Assembly (NCBI RefSeq): GCF_001680005.1
Contig: NC_033567.1
Coordinates: 372,001-436,000, forward strand
Origin: Plasmodium coatneyi
Lineage: Eukaryota > Apicomplexa > Aconoidasida > Haemosporida > Plasmodiidae
Direction: 5' to 3'
DNA length: 64,000 nucleotides
Within the stretch, counting starts at the first letter, position 1. Each line of letters begins with the position of its first letter. Positions 55,655 through 64,000 of the stretch are shown here, piece by piece. Under the pieces are notes generated by a model. That model had not been told where the DNA came from. It saw only the letters and a list, made by a program, of their open reading frames with translations, and made no database searches. A program made the translations under genes and the position numbers.

Positions 55655-56092
55655 CTAGCATATGCACTGCACATTTGTATAATACATACATATAATTGTA
55701 CGTATGCACATTTTTTTTTTTTTTTTAATCCACCGAGGTAACCAACTTATTCCCATTTTTTGATCTGTTAATTTGCCTAAAAATAAATGTAAAAACTTCC
55801 CCTCTTCGTGCGAAGCAAGCATTTAATGTTTTCCACAAGAGTAGCAAAAGATGCTTTTGTGAAAATGCTGGAAATGCAATTATAGCTGTATTATTTGTAA
55901 ATTCCAAGGTGTGTTAAAACATTTGCATGACGTTTAAGCAGGGGGGAATATTGCGCGAAAGGAAAAAGAGTTCCACAGCAAGCCTTACCACATGTGCTGT
56001 TGGGACCGAACTTGTTCAGCCACACAGGGGGGTCTCCATACATGTGAATCAGCTCGAGCGCTTCAATGTAGTGGTAGCTAAACAGGTGTAAC
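55655..56092 (-). CDS. Candidate small spliced gene, two exons visible, function unknown
   Basis: Exon a, 56092-55989 (minus), has a strong acceptor (TTTTTCCCAG) and donor (GTAAGG) and encodes protein-like sequence: LHLFSYHYIEALELIH, then MYGDPPVWLNKFGPNSTC. Exon b starts at 55776 after TTATTTTTAG and continues in phase as GKLTDQKMGISWLPRWIKK to a stop at 55655, after a Lys run from a poly-A tract. The true 3' end may be earlier by splicing. The 5' exon was not found; the only in-frame Met is inside exon a, and CTF4 begins just 130 bp away in the opposite direction. The family was not recognised. Confidence 0.38.
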
Positions 56093-56222
56093 CTGGGAAA
56101 AACAATTTGATCCCATCAGCAGATCGGATTTTCACGCCCCCAAGGGACACCCGTTTTTACAGCTACTGCGCCGAAGCAGACGTAATTCCGAAAGTGTCCC
56201 CGAAAGAAACGAACCCCCCAAA

Positions 56223-59200
56223 ATGAAAGACTTATTCTTCGCAGACATCAACAGCACTCTCCTGCTGAGACACTACGACAACAAACTGCTACTGGTCAGC
56301 GGGAACAAATTAAAATTTTACACCTACGAGGAAATAAAAAAGGTGGTTCGCGCACAAAATATTGCCATATACGGCGTCGATTATATAAATAAGAATGAAA
56401 AAATTGTGCATATTTCGAATAACGTAAAGTTAAAGTGCCCCATCAGAATTAGTGAAGCCCGTTTTGTAGCAACGGACACACAACCCTTCAACAATGATAA
56501 TGGTATAGCTACGGAAGAGAAAAGGGACCACACCGACCAGGTTAGCAACGCACCTGCAGAAATTGCAACCTCTCAGAATTCACATGAGAGTGACCCACAA
56601 AATGGTGATTCGTATAATGGTGCCCCCTATAGTGATAACATCCCCAATGGGGACGCAACAACTACCGGAGAATCGCATAGCGAGAACAATACGTTAAGCG
56701 ATAATCACACGTCCAAGGGGAACACCTACAAGGGTGGAACAAACCACGTCTGCATCGCCTTTGAACACGGAAATGTGTGTATCTTCTCAGAAGATGAAAC
56801 TAAGAAGGAGTTCATTTACGAAAAATTAATATATAGAAAAGTATGCGACATTGTAAAAATTGAAATATTCCAAATTGATAACAATCTGAACTGCTTAATT
56901 CTTTACAAAGACTATACCTTAATTTTGTACCAGGACAGGTACCTCAGTTCTGTTAAACTCCCCACTCATGAGTATGCGTATAATTTCTGCCTGAGCACAA
57001 ACTATCAAAATATGGCCGTCTTCAACCACACCAGTATGTATATATATGACATTTCGAAGAAGGATCTTTGTATGGACGACGAGGGGGATGCGAATGCAGA
57101 GGGGGGGACACACGAATCCAATGCAGTGACGGACACTGGAGGAAGTGGCAACAACGACAATGGTGATAGTGGTGGTAACGGCGCTGCCAACAACTGTGTC
57201 GAGGTGAAGAACATCTTCGAACTTTCGAAGAATTACAAAAATATTCTGAATTGTGACTGGCATCCAAAAAACCACTGCATTTCCCTGTGTGGGAAAAAGG
57301 CCGTGCGGTACCTAACCATATACAACTACAAGGTGTACGAATTTTCTGGAGCAGAAATTCACGAATCCTTTATCAACGCGACTAAGTTTATCACCATTTC
57401 GGACAACGTAATTTTACTGACTACGTTAAGTTGCGCTGATTATCTTTTCTGCGTGTGGGAATTCGAACTTGAATATTGCCTCTACAAATTTAAAAGCGAT
57501 TATTTGATTTCCCACTTTGATCTGTCCTACTTCAATGACCACCTACATATGTCCATGCTGGCCCAGGAGAAGCACTTAGCCAATGTAAAATTACTTGGAA
57601 AAAAAATCTTGCAAAAAATTGAGTGGAACGATTCAGAAAAGGAGGCAAGTAGCGCTGAAGATGAGTACCAAAATGATGGGTCGAATTTGGAGCACACCAC
57701 TGCTGGGAAGCCATTTCATGAGAAGAAAAACATAAGCAACCTTGCCGATATTTTGAAAGATAACAATAATTTCCACATCGAGAGGAAGAAAAAATCCAGC
57801 GTGAAGAGCACGTCCATCCATCCAAATGAACGAAATAAAATGAGCAGCGATTTATTTGCAGGCAGTAACGATAAACAAAGGAATAGCGATTCATATTCAG
57901 GCGATCTGAACCATTATTTGAATAATGTAAAAAAGAGGAAAAAGAAAATATTCACGGATGACGATGAAGAAAGTAAGGATACATTTATTAGCAGGTCACA
58001 TAAGAAAGTTGCAAGGGATCGACATGGAGATACGCAAAACAAGAGGGAAGACAAGCAGGATGAAGACTACGAAGGTACGAAAGCAGACATGAACAGCGAC
58101 GACCAATACAATAGTGACGAAAATGAGAAACACATTTTGCATAAGAAGAAGATACACGCCAACCGAAACGAAGAGGACAATGTGTACAATCCGAAGCAAT
58201 ACAATTTGCAAGATTTTATAAACAAAAATAGAGACGTCATAAGGATTAGCAGTAGAGGAGGGCGGAATGACGACCCACTTTTTGAAGACAGCAATTATTT
58301 GTTCGATAATGAAGATGACCAGAGAAGCGTAATCGGATTTAATACCTATGTGAAGGACAAATTTGACCAACTGAGGGATCTAAAAAAGCAAGTAGATTCG
58401 CTGCAAAAGCAGATGAGTGCTTATGCAAAAATTAATCATGACGATTTTATTGTGCTCTGTCCAGGGTTATGTGAAGAACCCGAAAATATAAATGACCAAT
58501 GGTGCATGTTCTGGAATGATATAGGACATATAACAAAGAAAAAGGAGGGAAACAAAACCTACATTTATGTATACCTCTTCCGAGGGGAAGATGTTGGGAA
58601 GAAAAAAATCACAGATATTTACAACGTAACGGCTGCATCGCTAAGTGCCTACGGATTTGCTTTAGCATCCAACCCGTATGAAAAATCTTTCTCAAAAATT
58701 AATAGCATATTATGTTTTCACAATTTGAGGGATAATGTCATTTGGAATAAGTACCTACCAAATGATGAATTAATAAAAGGAGTAGCCAACGGAAATAACT
58801 TCGTCGCAATTGTCACATCTAGTAATTTTCTTAGAATCTATTCTGCATATGGATATATAATCAGTACCTTCCTTTTGAAGGGTTTACCTGTAGCTATCTG
58901 TGCATATGATTATCTCCTCTTCGTTATTACCTGTCAGTATATTTTTGAAGGCGTTACCACATATAACATAAACAACACATATAATTGTACCCTCTACAAA
59001 ATAAATGAAAATTTTACCAACCTAAAATCGAACAAGTATAACACATATCACATAACGATACTTTATGATGACGTCTTGTCCCTCCCTTCATGTCATTATT
59101 TGAATTGGGTCAATATGTCAAACTTTGGCATTCCGTACGTTAGGGACACGTCCAACTTTATATATGGGTTATACCCCCTTTTTAAGAACAGCACGAACCA

Positions 59201-60350
59201 TATTGTATACGATTGGGTCCCAGTTTTCGACTTTAACAATTTGAACAAATTAGAACCAACAGAAAGGAGATCTGCTGGACAAAGCGCAAAACCTAACCAT
59301 GGCAACAGGAAAGGTAGTAACGAACGTCTTGATACGGATGGACAAGAGGATGAAGGTGAAAAAGGATTAAATGACGAGGACGTAAATGATGACAACCCCG
59401 ATGATGATCTCCTTGAACATGGTGAGTGCACCTACTATCCCCTCTATTTTGACAATTTCGAACAAATCTCTGTTATCAAATTGAGGAAAAATGAAGTCGA
59501 ACCGAGGTCGAACAAGATAGAAAGCTGTCTAGGTTACAACGTAGAGAAGAAGTACATCCTTTCCAACGAATGCAACCTGGTTAAGTATGAAAGATTTGTT
59601 AAGTTAATACAAACCAACCCGAATCTCTCCCTAGACAACGATTCGAACAATAGCGAATTTACTTCCCTCCCTTGGGAGCAGTACGACGAATTGCGCTCTC
59701 GAGTCGACCTATTCTGCAAACAGCTATTTGCCAACATACACTATGACTACATGAATGATGGCAAAAATAAAAGTGCCAATGACACCCTAAAGTCTCTAAA
59801 CAAATTATACGATAAATGGATTATGCGCATGTTTGCTATACTAAAAAATGATAAAAAAAATCAAAAACTAGCTGTGAAAACGTCGAGATTGTTTAAGAAT
59901 ATTAAAAATATGATGCTTTCTATAAGCCTTGTGGATGACGAATACAGCACCCTGCACAGTGAAATTACAAACGAATATTTAAAAAGACAAATAAAAGATG
60001 AAAGCTACAAAAATTTTGAAGAAAATTTACATTACGATGAAGATTATAAAGATGACGAACAGAAACGGAAAGAAATATACGAAAAGTGTTACAACAATAG
60101 TCAACACATGTCTGAGGATGAAAAAAAAAACCTCCCGGACGTTAAGCAAATCAACCAACAGTACGCCAACGCTGCTAAGACGCAGGTCGAAAGTAAAGAG
60201 AAAAAGGAAAGTGGATTCCTCGATAAATTCTTTACCGGCGTGACGAAAAATCAAAGTGTGGACAACCTATTCTCGCAGGAGAAAAAAACCACCCAAATTA
60301 AAAAAAAGAACACCCTGGAAAATTTCTTCTCCGAGCTGAAGGAGAACTGA
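56223..60350 (+). CDS. CTF4: CTF4/AND-1/WDHD1-like replisome adaptor
   Basis: Single exon, 1375 residues. Residues 1 to about 470 form a divergent WD40-type beta-propeller, interrupted by Asn/Asp/Gly-rich inserts. About 480-735 is a charged low-complexity linker. Residues 737-1000 match the second, SepB/Ctf4-type propeller, with landmarks DQWCMFWNDIGHI, NNFVAIVTSSNFLRIYS, LKGLPVAICAYDYLLFVIT and a tryptophan-containing YDWVPVFDF end. The C-terminal 230 residues include a helical bundle (WEQYDELRSRVDLFCKQLF), the part that trimerises in yeast Ctf4 and links CMG helicase to polymerase alpha and other clients. There is no HMG box, unlike animal AND-1. The extreme C-terminus has three short aromatic motifs (GFLDKFF 1331-1337, VDNLF 1346-1350, TLENFF 1364-1369). 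The family call rests on the second propeller. Confidence 0.85.
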   Translation: MKDLFFADINSTLLLRHYDNKLLLVSGNKLKFYTYEEIKKVVRAQNIAIYGVDYINKNEKIVHISNNVKLKCPIRISEARFVATDTQPFNNDNGIATEEKRDHTDQVSNAPAEIATSQNSHESDPQNGDSYNGAPYSDNIPNGDATTTGESHSENNTLSDNHTSKGNTYKGGTNHVCIAFEHGNVCIFSEDETKKEFIYEKLIYRKVCDIVKIEIFQIDNNLNCLILYKDYTLILYQDRYLSSVKLPTHEYAYNFCLSTNYQNMAVFNHTSMYIYDISKKDLCMDDEGDANAEGGTHESNAVTDTGGSGNNDNGDSGGNGAANNCVEVKNIFELSKNYKNILNCDWHPKNHCISLCGKKAVRYLTIYNYKVYEFSGAEIHESFINATKFITISDNVILLTTLSCADYLFCVWEFELEYCLYKFKSDYLISHFDLSYFNDHLHMSMLAQEKHLANVKLLGKKILQKIEWNDSEKEASSAEDEYQNDGSNLEHTTAGKPFHEKKNISNLADILKDNNNFHIERKKKSSVKSTSIHPNERNKMSSDLFAGSNDKQRNSDSYSGDLNHYLNNVKKRKKKIFTDDDEESKDTFISRSHKKVARDRHGDTQNKREDKQDEDYEGTKADMNSDDQYNSDENEKHILHKKKIHANRNEEDNVYNPKQYNLQDFINKNRDVIRISSRGGRNDDPLFEDSNYLFDNEDDQRSVIGFNTYVKDKFDQLRDLKKQVDSLQKQMSAYAKINHDDFIVLCPGLCEEPENINDQWCMFWNDIGHITKKKEGNKTYIYVYLFRGEDVGKKKITDIYNVTAASLSAYGFALASNPYEKSFSKINSILCFHNLRDNVIWNKYLPNDELIKGVANGNNFVAIVTSSNFLRIYSAYGYIISTFLLKGLPVAICAYDYLLFVITCQYIFEGVTTYNINNTYNCTLYKINENFTNLKSNKYNTYHITILYDDVLSLPSCHYLNWVNMSNFGIPYVRDTSNFIYGLYPLFKNSTNHIVYDWVPVFDFNNLNKLEPTERRSAGQSAKPNHGNRKGSNERLDTDGQEDEGEKGLNDEDVNDDNPDDDLLEHGECTYYPLYFDNFEQISVIKLRKNEVEPRSNKIESCLGYNVEKKYILSNECNLVKYERFVKLIQTNPNLSLDNDSNNSEFTSLPWEQYDELRSRVDLFCKQLFANIHYDYMNDGKNKSANDTLKSLNKLYDKWIMRMFAILKNDKKNQKLAVKTSRLFKNIKNMMLSISLVDDEYSTLHSEITNEYLKRQIKDESYKNFEENLHYDEDYKDDEQKRKEIYEKCYNNSQHMSEDEKKNLPDVKQINQQYANAAKTQVESKEKKESGFLDKFFTGVTKNQSVDNLFSQEKKTTQIKKKNTLENFFSELKEN

Positions 60351-61207
60351 GGGGGGACGCAAGGAGAATTCTGCGGAGCACCCATTCCCAACCTATAGCA
60401 GCGCATTTACATGTAGGCACATTACCATTTTGTGCATCTTTCTGCCCATTTATCGGTGTTTCTTCTTTTCTTCACCTGCCTGATCATGCATGCTTTAATA
60501 TTTACCCCCGAAGCAACCCCTTCGAGGCAATTGCACATTTGGCCAAACCAACCCAACTGAAGGGAAATCTTTAAACCAATTTGAATTAAACGTTTTATGT
60601 CACCATATACTGTTCGCCCAAATAGCGGCGAATCTAAAAGGAGTGCCCCAAAAAGTTGTTGCCTCACCCTTTTTCGTAGTCCTATGCATCTCCACCGTTG
60701 CACCTTCGTGTGACGTATTACACCATTTGATTTTAAACGCGCACGTAGGTATGTTGGTAAGTACTTTCGTGCTCACCACGTGGACATTATTCTTCATAGA
60801 AAAGAAGCAGTCCCCGTGAGGATTAGTTCGACTCAAAAAAATAAAGAAAAACTGGATGCAATTATGGTCTGCAAGTTGCAAACTAATGAATTAGCGCTGC
60901 TCAGAAGGCATGTCACTCCCACATGGCGCGCTTTCCACCTGACTATTCCCCGCATGTACAAAAAAACGCGACATGAAAAAGCACCAAATGGTGCGCACAG
61001 GAAAAAAAAAAAAATAATAATAAAACAAAATAAACATATGTAACCAGCTACGGGTTGACAATTCGCCCAAACGCTCAAAGACACTCGCGGAAAAAGTTTC
61101 AAAAGTATTCACGCTGCTAGAAAAAAAGGATAGTTTTATCCACATTAGTAACTTCATCCAGGTGTGTACACTGCCCACCCCACCTATGTGAGATGCTCAG
61201 CTCCCCA
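60351..61207. other. Gap between CTF4 and the following minus-strand gene, with possible exons
   Basis: Mostly flanking sequence. A plus-strand segment at 61048-61161 and another near 60812-60868 (A|AAA GAA GCA start after TTCTTCATAG) look coding but cannot be assembled into a gene. Confidence 0.4.
61048..61161 (+). other. Candidate exon, function unknown
   Basis: Thirty-eight open codons bounded by AACCAG and CAG|GTGTGT. The peptide is helical and charged (KTLAEKVSKVFTLLEKKDSF), faintly like half an EF-hand helix-loop-helix. No convincing partners are found before the opposing gene ends at 61208. Confidence 0.2.
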
Positions 61208-62464
61208 TTAAGCAGGCTCCATTGGGTCCAAAATGTACTTTTCGCCCTTCATTTTCCTCTTGGCCAATTTCCGCACCGCGGTTTGCATTTGCCGTTCCCG
61301 TCTATTCTTGCACTTAAAGTTTATAATATCGAAGAGCTTCCTCTCTTTAAACCTCCTCCTCTTTGAGGACATCTTTGTCTTCATGAAGGGGTTCTTTATG
61401 TCATACGCGATTGGGCCATTTTTCTTTAAAAGGCAACTCGTAGGCGAACCGAAAAGTTTAAACGACCCATCTTCACTTACTTCATTTGCATATTCAAATT
61501 CGCTTAGGTTCTTTTGGATCATCTCGAAGAATTCCTTTTTTGATGCGTATGTGTCATTTTCCGTTTGCTTCTTGGTGGATTCCATTTTGTCTTCACTTTT
61601 TAGTGTACCTTCTTGAGAAGGCTGATCATTTTTTCCCCCCTCTTTTGATGAGTCATTTTCGTTAGGTACATATTTCTGTTTTACTTCCCCTGCAGACACG
61701 GCATCCACAGAAGTTCCCTCCTTCTGACAGGTCTCTTCCTTTTTATGCTCCCCATTTTTCTTTTTCAGCTCAAGTTGTTCCCTAATTTTGTCGTAGTACT
61801 TGATCCGTTTCCCAGTAACCGGGTCGTAGTACTTATTAATAAATGACTGCAATCCATTTATATAAAAAGCGTTGTTTTTAAATTTCTCATGCACAACCTC
61901 CAGTATGTGAAAGTACGAAAAGACGTTTTTAAAATTGAACTTATTTTCCGTGATGGTAAAATTTACATGTCTACTATAATTGTATTTGGCCTCTTTCTTT
62001 CTGGACGAATACCAATAATCGAACTGGTTAAATTTACGTCCTAACTTTTTATTTTTGTAAATATCTTTAATATTTTCATATTCCTTTAATATATTTTTAT
62101 CGTACTTAAAGTACTTTTGCTCAGGATCCAATTTGCTTAACTTTTCTGTTATCATTATGTAGGCACTATTTTTTTTTTTTAATTTCTGATTTATCTCATT
62201 TCTTATTCTTCCCTTTCGTATTCTTCTTTCGAGGGAGTTTTTATATTTGTACTTAAACTTTTTGGTCATAAATAATTTAGATCCCTGCTTAAAACTACTC
62301 TGTGGGGTTAAAAAGGGGAACACTCTTTTACATCCCTTTTGCTGCAAGACCTTTTCTACGACCTGCTTTGCGCCACATGTAAGCAAAAAGGTTTTGTCGC
62401 TTTTTTTCATAAGTTGGGTGAAAATGATAAGCACAATGTTAAATGTAATGAGTAGAAATCTCAT
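61208..62464 (-). CDS. Conserved-looking basic protein with signal-like leader, possible organelle protein
   Basis: Single exon, 418 residues. The N-terminus (MRFLLITFNIVLIIFTQL) is a clean hydrophobic signal, followed by a Lys/Arg/Asn-rich, acid-poor stretch to about residue 100, the layout of apicoplast bipartite leaders. The central part (about 105-235) is Tyr/Lys/Phe-rich and appears folded (NQFDYWYSSRKKEAKYNYS and YYDPVTGKRIKYYDKI). A low-complexity Glu/Lys/Ser stretch follows (about 240-310). The last 100 residues are strongly basic (SSKRRRFKERKLFDIINF and RRERQMQTAVRKLAKRK), suggesting RNA or ribosome contact. No known family is recognised. Candidates would include a divergent organellar ribosomal or assembly protein. 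Confidence 0.78.
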   Translation of the reverse strand: MRFLLITFNIVLIIFTQLMKKSDKTFLLTCGAKQVVEKVLQQKGCKRVFPFLTPQSSFKQGSKLFMTKKFKYKYKNSLERRIRKGRIRNEINQKLKKKNSAYIMITEKLSKLDPEQKYFKYDKNILKEYENIKDIYKNKKLGRKFNQFDYWYSSRKKEAKYNYSRHVNFTITENKFNFKNVFSYFHILEVVHEKFKNNAFYINGLQSFINKYYDPVTGKRIKYYDKIREQLELKKKNGEHKKEETCQKEGTSVDAVSAGEVKQKYVPNENDSSKEGGKNDQPSQEGTLKSEDKMESTKKQTENDTYASKKEFFEMIQKNLSEFEYANEVSEDGSFKLFGSPTSCLLKKNGPIAYDIKNPFMKTKMSSKRRRFKERKLFDIINFKCKNRRERQMQTAVRKLAKRKMKGEKYILDPMEPA

Positions 62465-63722
62465 TCTAACGTCGCTGAATGTTCATTTTTTTCCTTTTTG
62501 CCTCCTTTTGTTGACTCCTTTGATCTTATGCGGTCCTGGTCTCACTGGGAGGCACAAAAAATGGAAGCAGTTACATACGCGATGATGTACATCGATGCGT
62601 ACACATGCGAGTGTGTGCTTCCCGGTAGTAAAATGTCCCTGTTCATGTTCGCCCCTGCTTAATTTCCTGCTGCTCTGAAGAGAAGGTGCTGCTGTTGAGT
62701 CCCCTTCTGCGTAAAAATAACTTTGTCTAAATAACACCTCTTCCGCATTTCTTCGCATGTTTTTATCGTAGGAAAATATTTGCTTCCCCCCCTTTGGCCC
62801 TCCCACTGGGGTGATTAAACAGGGAGCGGCAGAGCAAGGGTGCACAGAGGAATGTGACAAAAAAGAGAACGATATGGTACGAGAAAGGGAAAACAAACAG
62901 GATGTTCTCTTCAGCCCATCATATTTACGCACACCCTTGTTAATATTCCACGCAGGGAACCTATCCTATTATTAACCCCAGACATGCAGTACGCTCTAAG
63001 GCGAAAAAACACGAGTACACATTTCAGCAGCTGCAAAGTACTATCTCATCAGTAGGTCACGCTGGCACATATTCGGAAAGGGTGGGAGGGTTCTCTTCTC
63101 TGCGAAATTTTATTCTCTTATAAGAATTCACGTGGCGGTATGTGCCGCGCCAAAGTAACACTGCCTAATTTTGTCAATAAACGAGTTCTCACGTTTTCAA
63201 AGCGCATTAGCAGTGTTCTCCAGATACGCGGCGATGTGCTTCTTCATACAAAAAAGTAAAAAATATAAAAATAAACAATAAATTGTAACCCTCTGTGAAA
63301 CGCAAAAAGGGGGCTTGCAAATGCGAGAAATATATTCACTCAACACGTGCACGAATTGCCGCTTGTTCCCTACACGCAAGTCAAAATTGTGCATTCGGTG
63401 TGACAAACCCGTTCGCTATTGAACGATGTAAAAAAAAGCGGAAAAAAAAAACAGAAAATTCCAGCGACAGGAAAAGCAATAAAAGAATGGTAATAGCAAT
63501 CCGCATATGCTACCTCCGCATGGTCTGCACATCTGCCTACCCAACTGCACGCACGCACCCCAGGAGATAATCCACCAACCGAGGGAGCCACTAACACTGC
63601 GCCCAAATATCTACCAAGCATACCAGCTAAAATGGGAAAAATTAGCAGCGTGGTCCCTTTTTACACCCATAATAAAAGTACCCAAAAAAAATGAAAACAC
63701 AAATAAGGAGAAAAAAGGAAAA
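62465..63722. other. Divergent intergenic region
   Basis: Should hold the promoters of the flanking minus- and plus-strand genes. A 149-codon minus-strand frame (62483-62932) covers part of it, but its composition is mixed and it lies in the expected 5' UTR. It is not called. Confidence 0.5.
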
Positions 63723-64000
63723 ATGACTCCCAGGTACTACTTCTATACTAAGGGGGTTACACATATCTTCTGGGGGAACCTACCATGCAGGCTTAACAGA
63801 AGGTTACTGTCAATCCAAGGAGGCCTCCTAAACAATCCCATTGGAAGCATTGCACGATTTAGAATAAAACAGACGTGTGCTAGGCAAAATGAAAGTGAAG
63901 AAAGGCAGAAAAGTTCCTCATTTGAGAATTTTCCAAACCACACTTTTATGTATCCCAAGCAAGGGGAAGGTTCCACAAATGGCATTCACCAATACAGAAG
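63723..64000 (+). CDS. 5' end of a gene running off the window, function unknown
   Basis: Open from the ATG at 63723 (context GGAAAAATGACTCC) through the last base, 92 complete codons with no stop. The N-terminus is basic and aromatic (MTPRYYFYTKGVTHIFWGN), followed by Arg-rich sequence with few acidic residues (CRLNRRLLSIQGG and GSIARFRIKQTCARQ), compatible with a mitochondrial presequence. It then becomes Ser/Glu/Asn-rich. No domain is visible yet. An antisense frame covers most of the same bases but has no support. Confidence 0.5.
   Translation, partial: MTPRYYFYTKGVTHIFWGNLPCRLNRRLLSIQGGLLNNPIGSIARFRIKQTCARQNESEERQKSSSFENFPNHTFMYPKQGEGSTNGIHQYR

Noticed and set aside
62483..62932. A 149-codon minus-strand frame
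   Set aside because: Lies directly upstream of the minus-strand gene starting at 62464 where 5' UTR is expected; mixed composition and no homology recognised.

Overview
The window is a piece of a Plasmodium chromosome, most likely P. knowlesi. Coding regions are AT-rich with Asn/Lys/Asp-rich low-complexity inserts. Intergenic DNA is full of long poly-A/poly-T runs. Introns are short with GT..AG ends. The species call rests on three features: a chromosome-internal island of kir-type pir genes, interspersed telomere-like GGGTT(T/C)A tracts inside the chromosome, and two kir genes that carry short stretches resembling the juxtamembrane stalk of host CD99. All three are known hallmarks of P. knowlesi; a close relative such as P. 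coatneyi is the alternative. No tRNA, rRNA, insertion sequence or CRISPR array was recognised.

Left conserved block (1-35 kb): DNA ligase I (-), a CorA/MIT magnesium transporter (-, 2 exons), a small one-exon membrane-anchored protein of unknown function (+), a PUB-UBX domain p97-adaptor-like protein (-, 2 exons), a small heat-shock protein (-), a SET-domain methyltransferase with a signal-peptide-like N-terminus (+), a cyclin-L-like cyclin matching Plasmodium CYC4 (+, 6 exons), a very large NLI-interacting-factor-like (FCP/SCP) phosphatase (-, 9 exons), and a secretory-type cyclophilin (-, 3 exons). The run ligase I - MIT - sHSP - cyclin recalls the left part of P. falciparum chromosome 13 (from memory, not checked).

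Variant-antigen island (about 35.4-52.1 kb): four kir genes form two divergent pairs. Pair one is KIR1 (-) and KIR2 (+); pair two is KIR3 (-) and KIR4 (+). Between the members of each pair lies a head-to-head telomere-like tract, G-rich strand running into a centre and C-rich strand leaving it. The two tracts share a related centre of about 75 bp in opposite orientation. A third tract, G-rich only, lies inside an intron of KIR4. KIR2 and KIR4 carry different, consecutive pieces of a CD99-like sequence just before the transmembrane segment. In KIR4 that piece sits with the membrane anchor on its own exon, downstream of the repeat-filled intron, and the block holding exons 3 and 4 is bracketed by related direct repeats.

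Right conserved block (54-64 kb): RNA polymerase II subunit RPB11 (+, 4 exons), a probable unrecognised small spliced gene (-) near 55.7-56.1 kb, the replisome hub CTF4/AND-1 (+), an organelle-targeted-looking protein of unknown function (-), and the 5' end of a further gene running off the window (+). Exon boundaries were read by eye from phase and consensus splice sites, so small shifts are possible.
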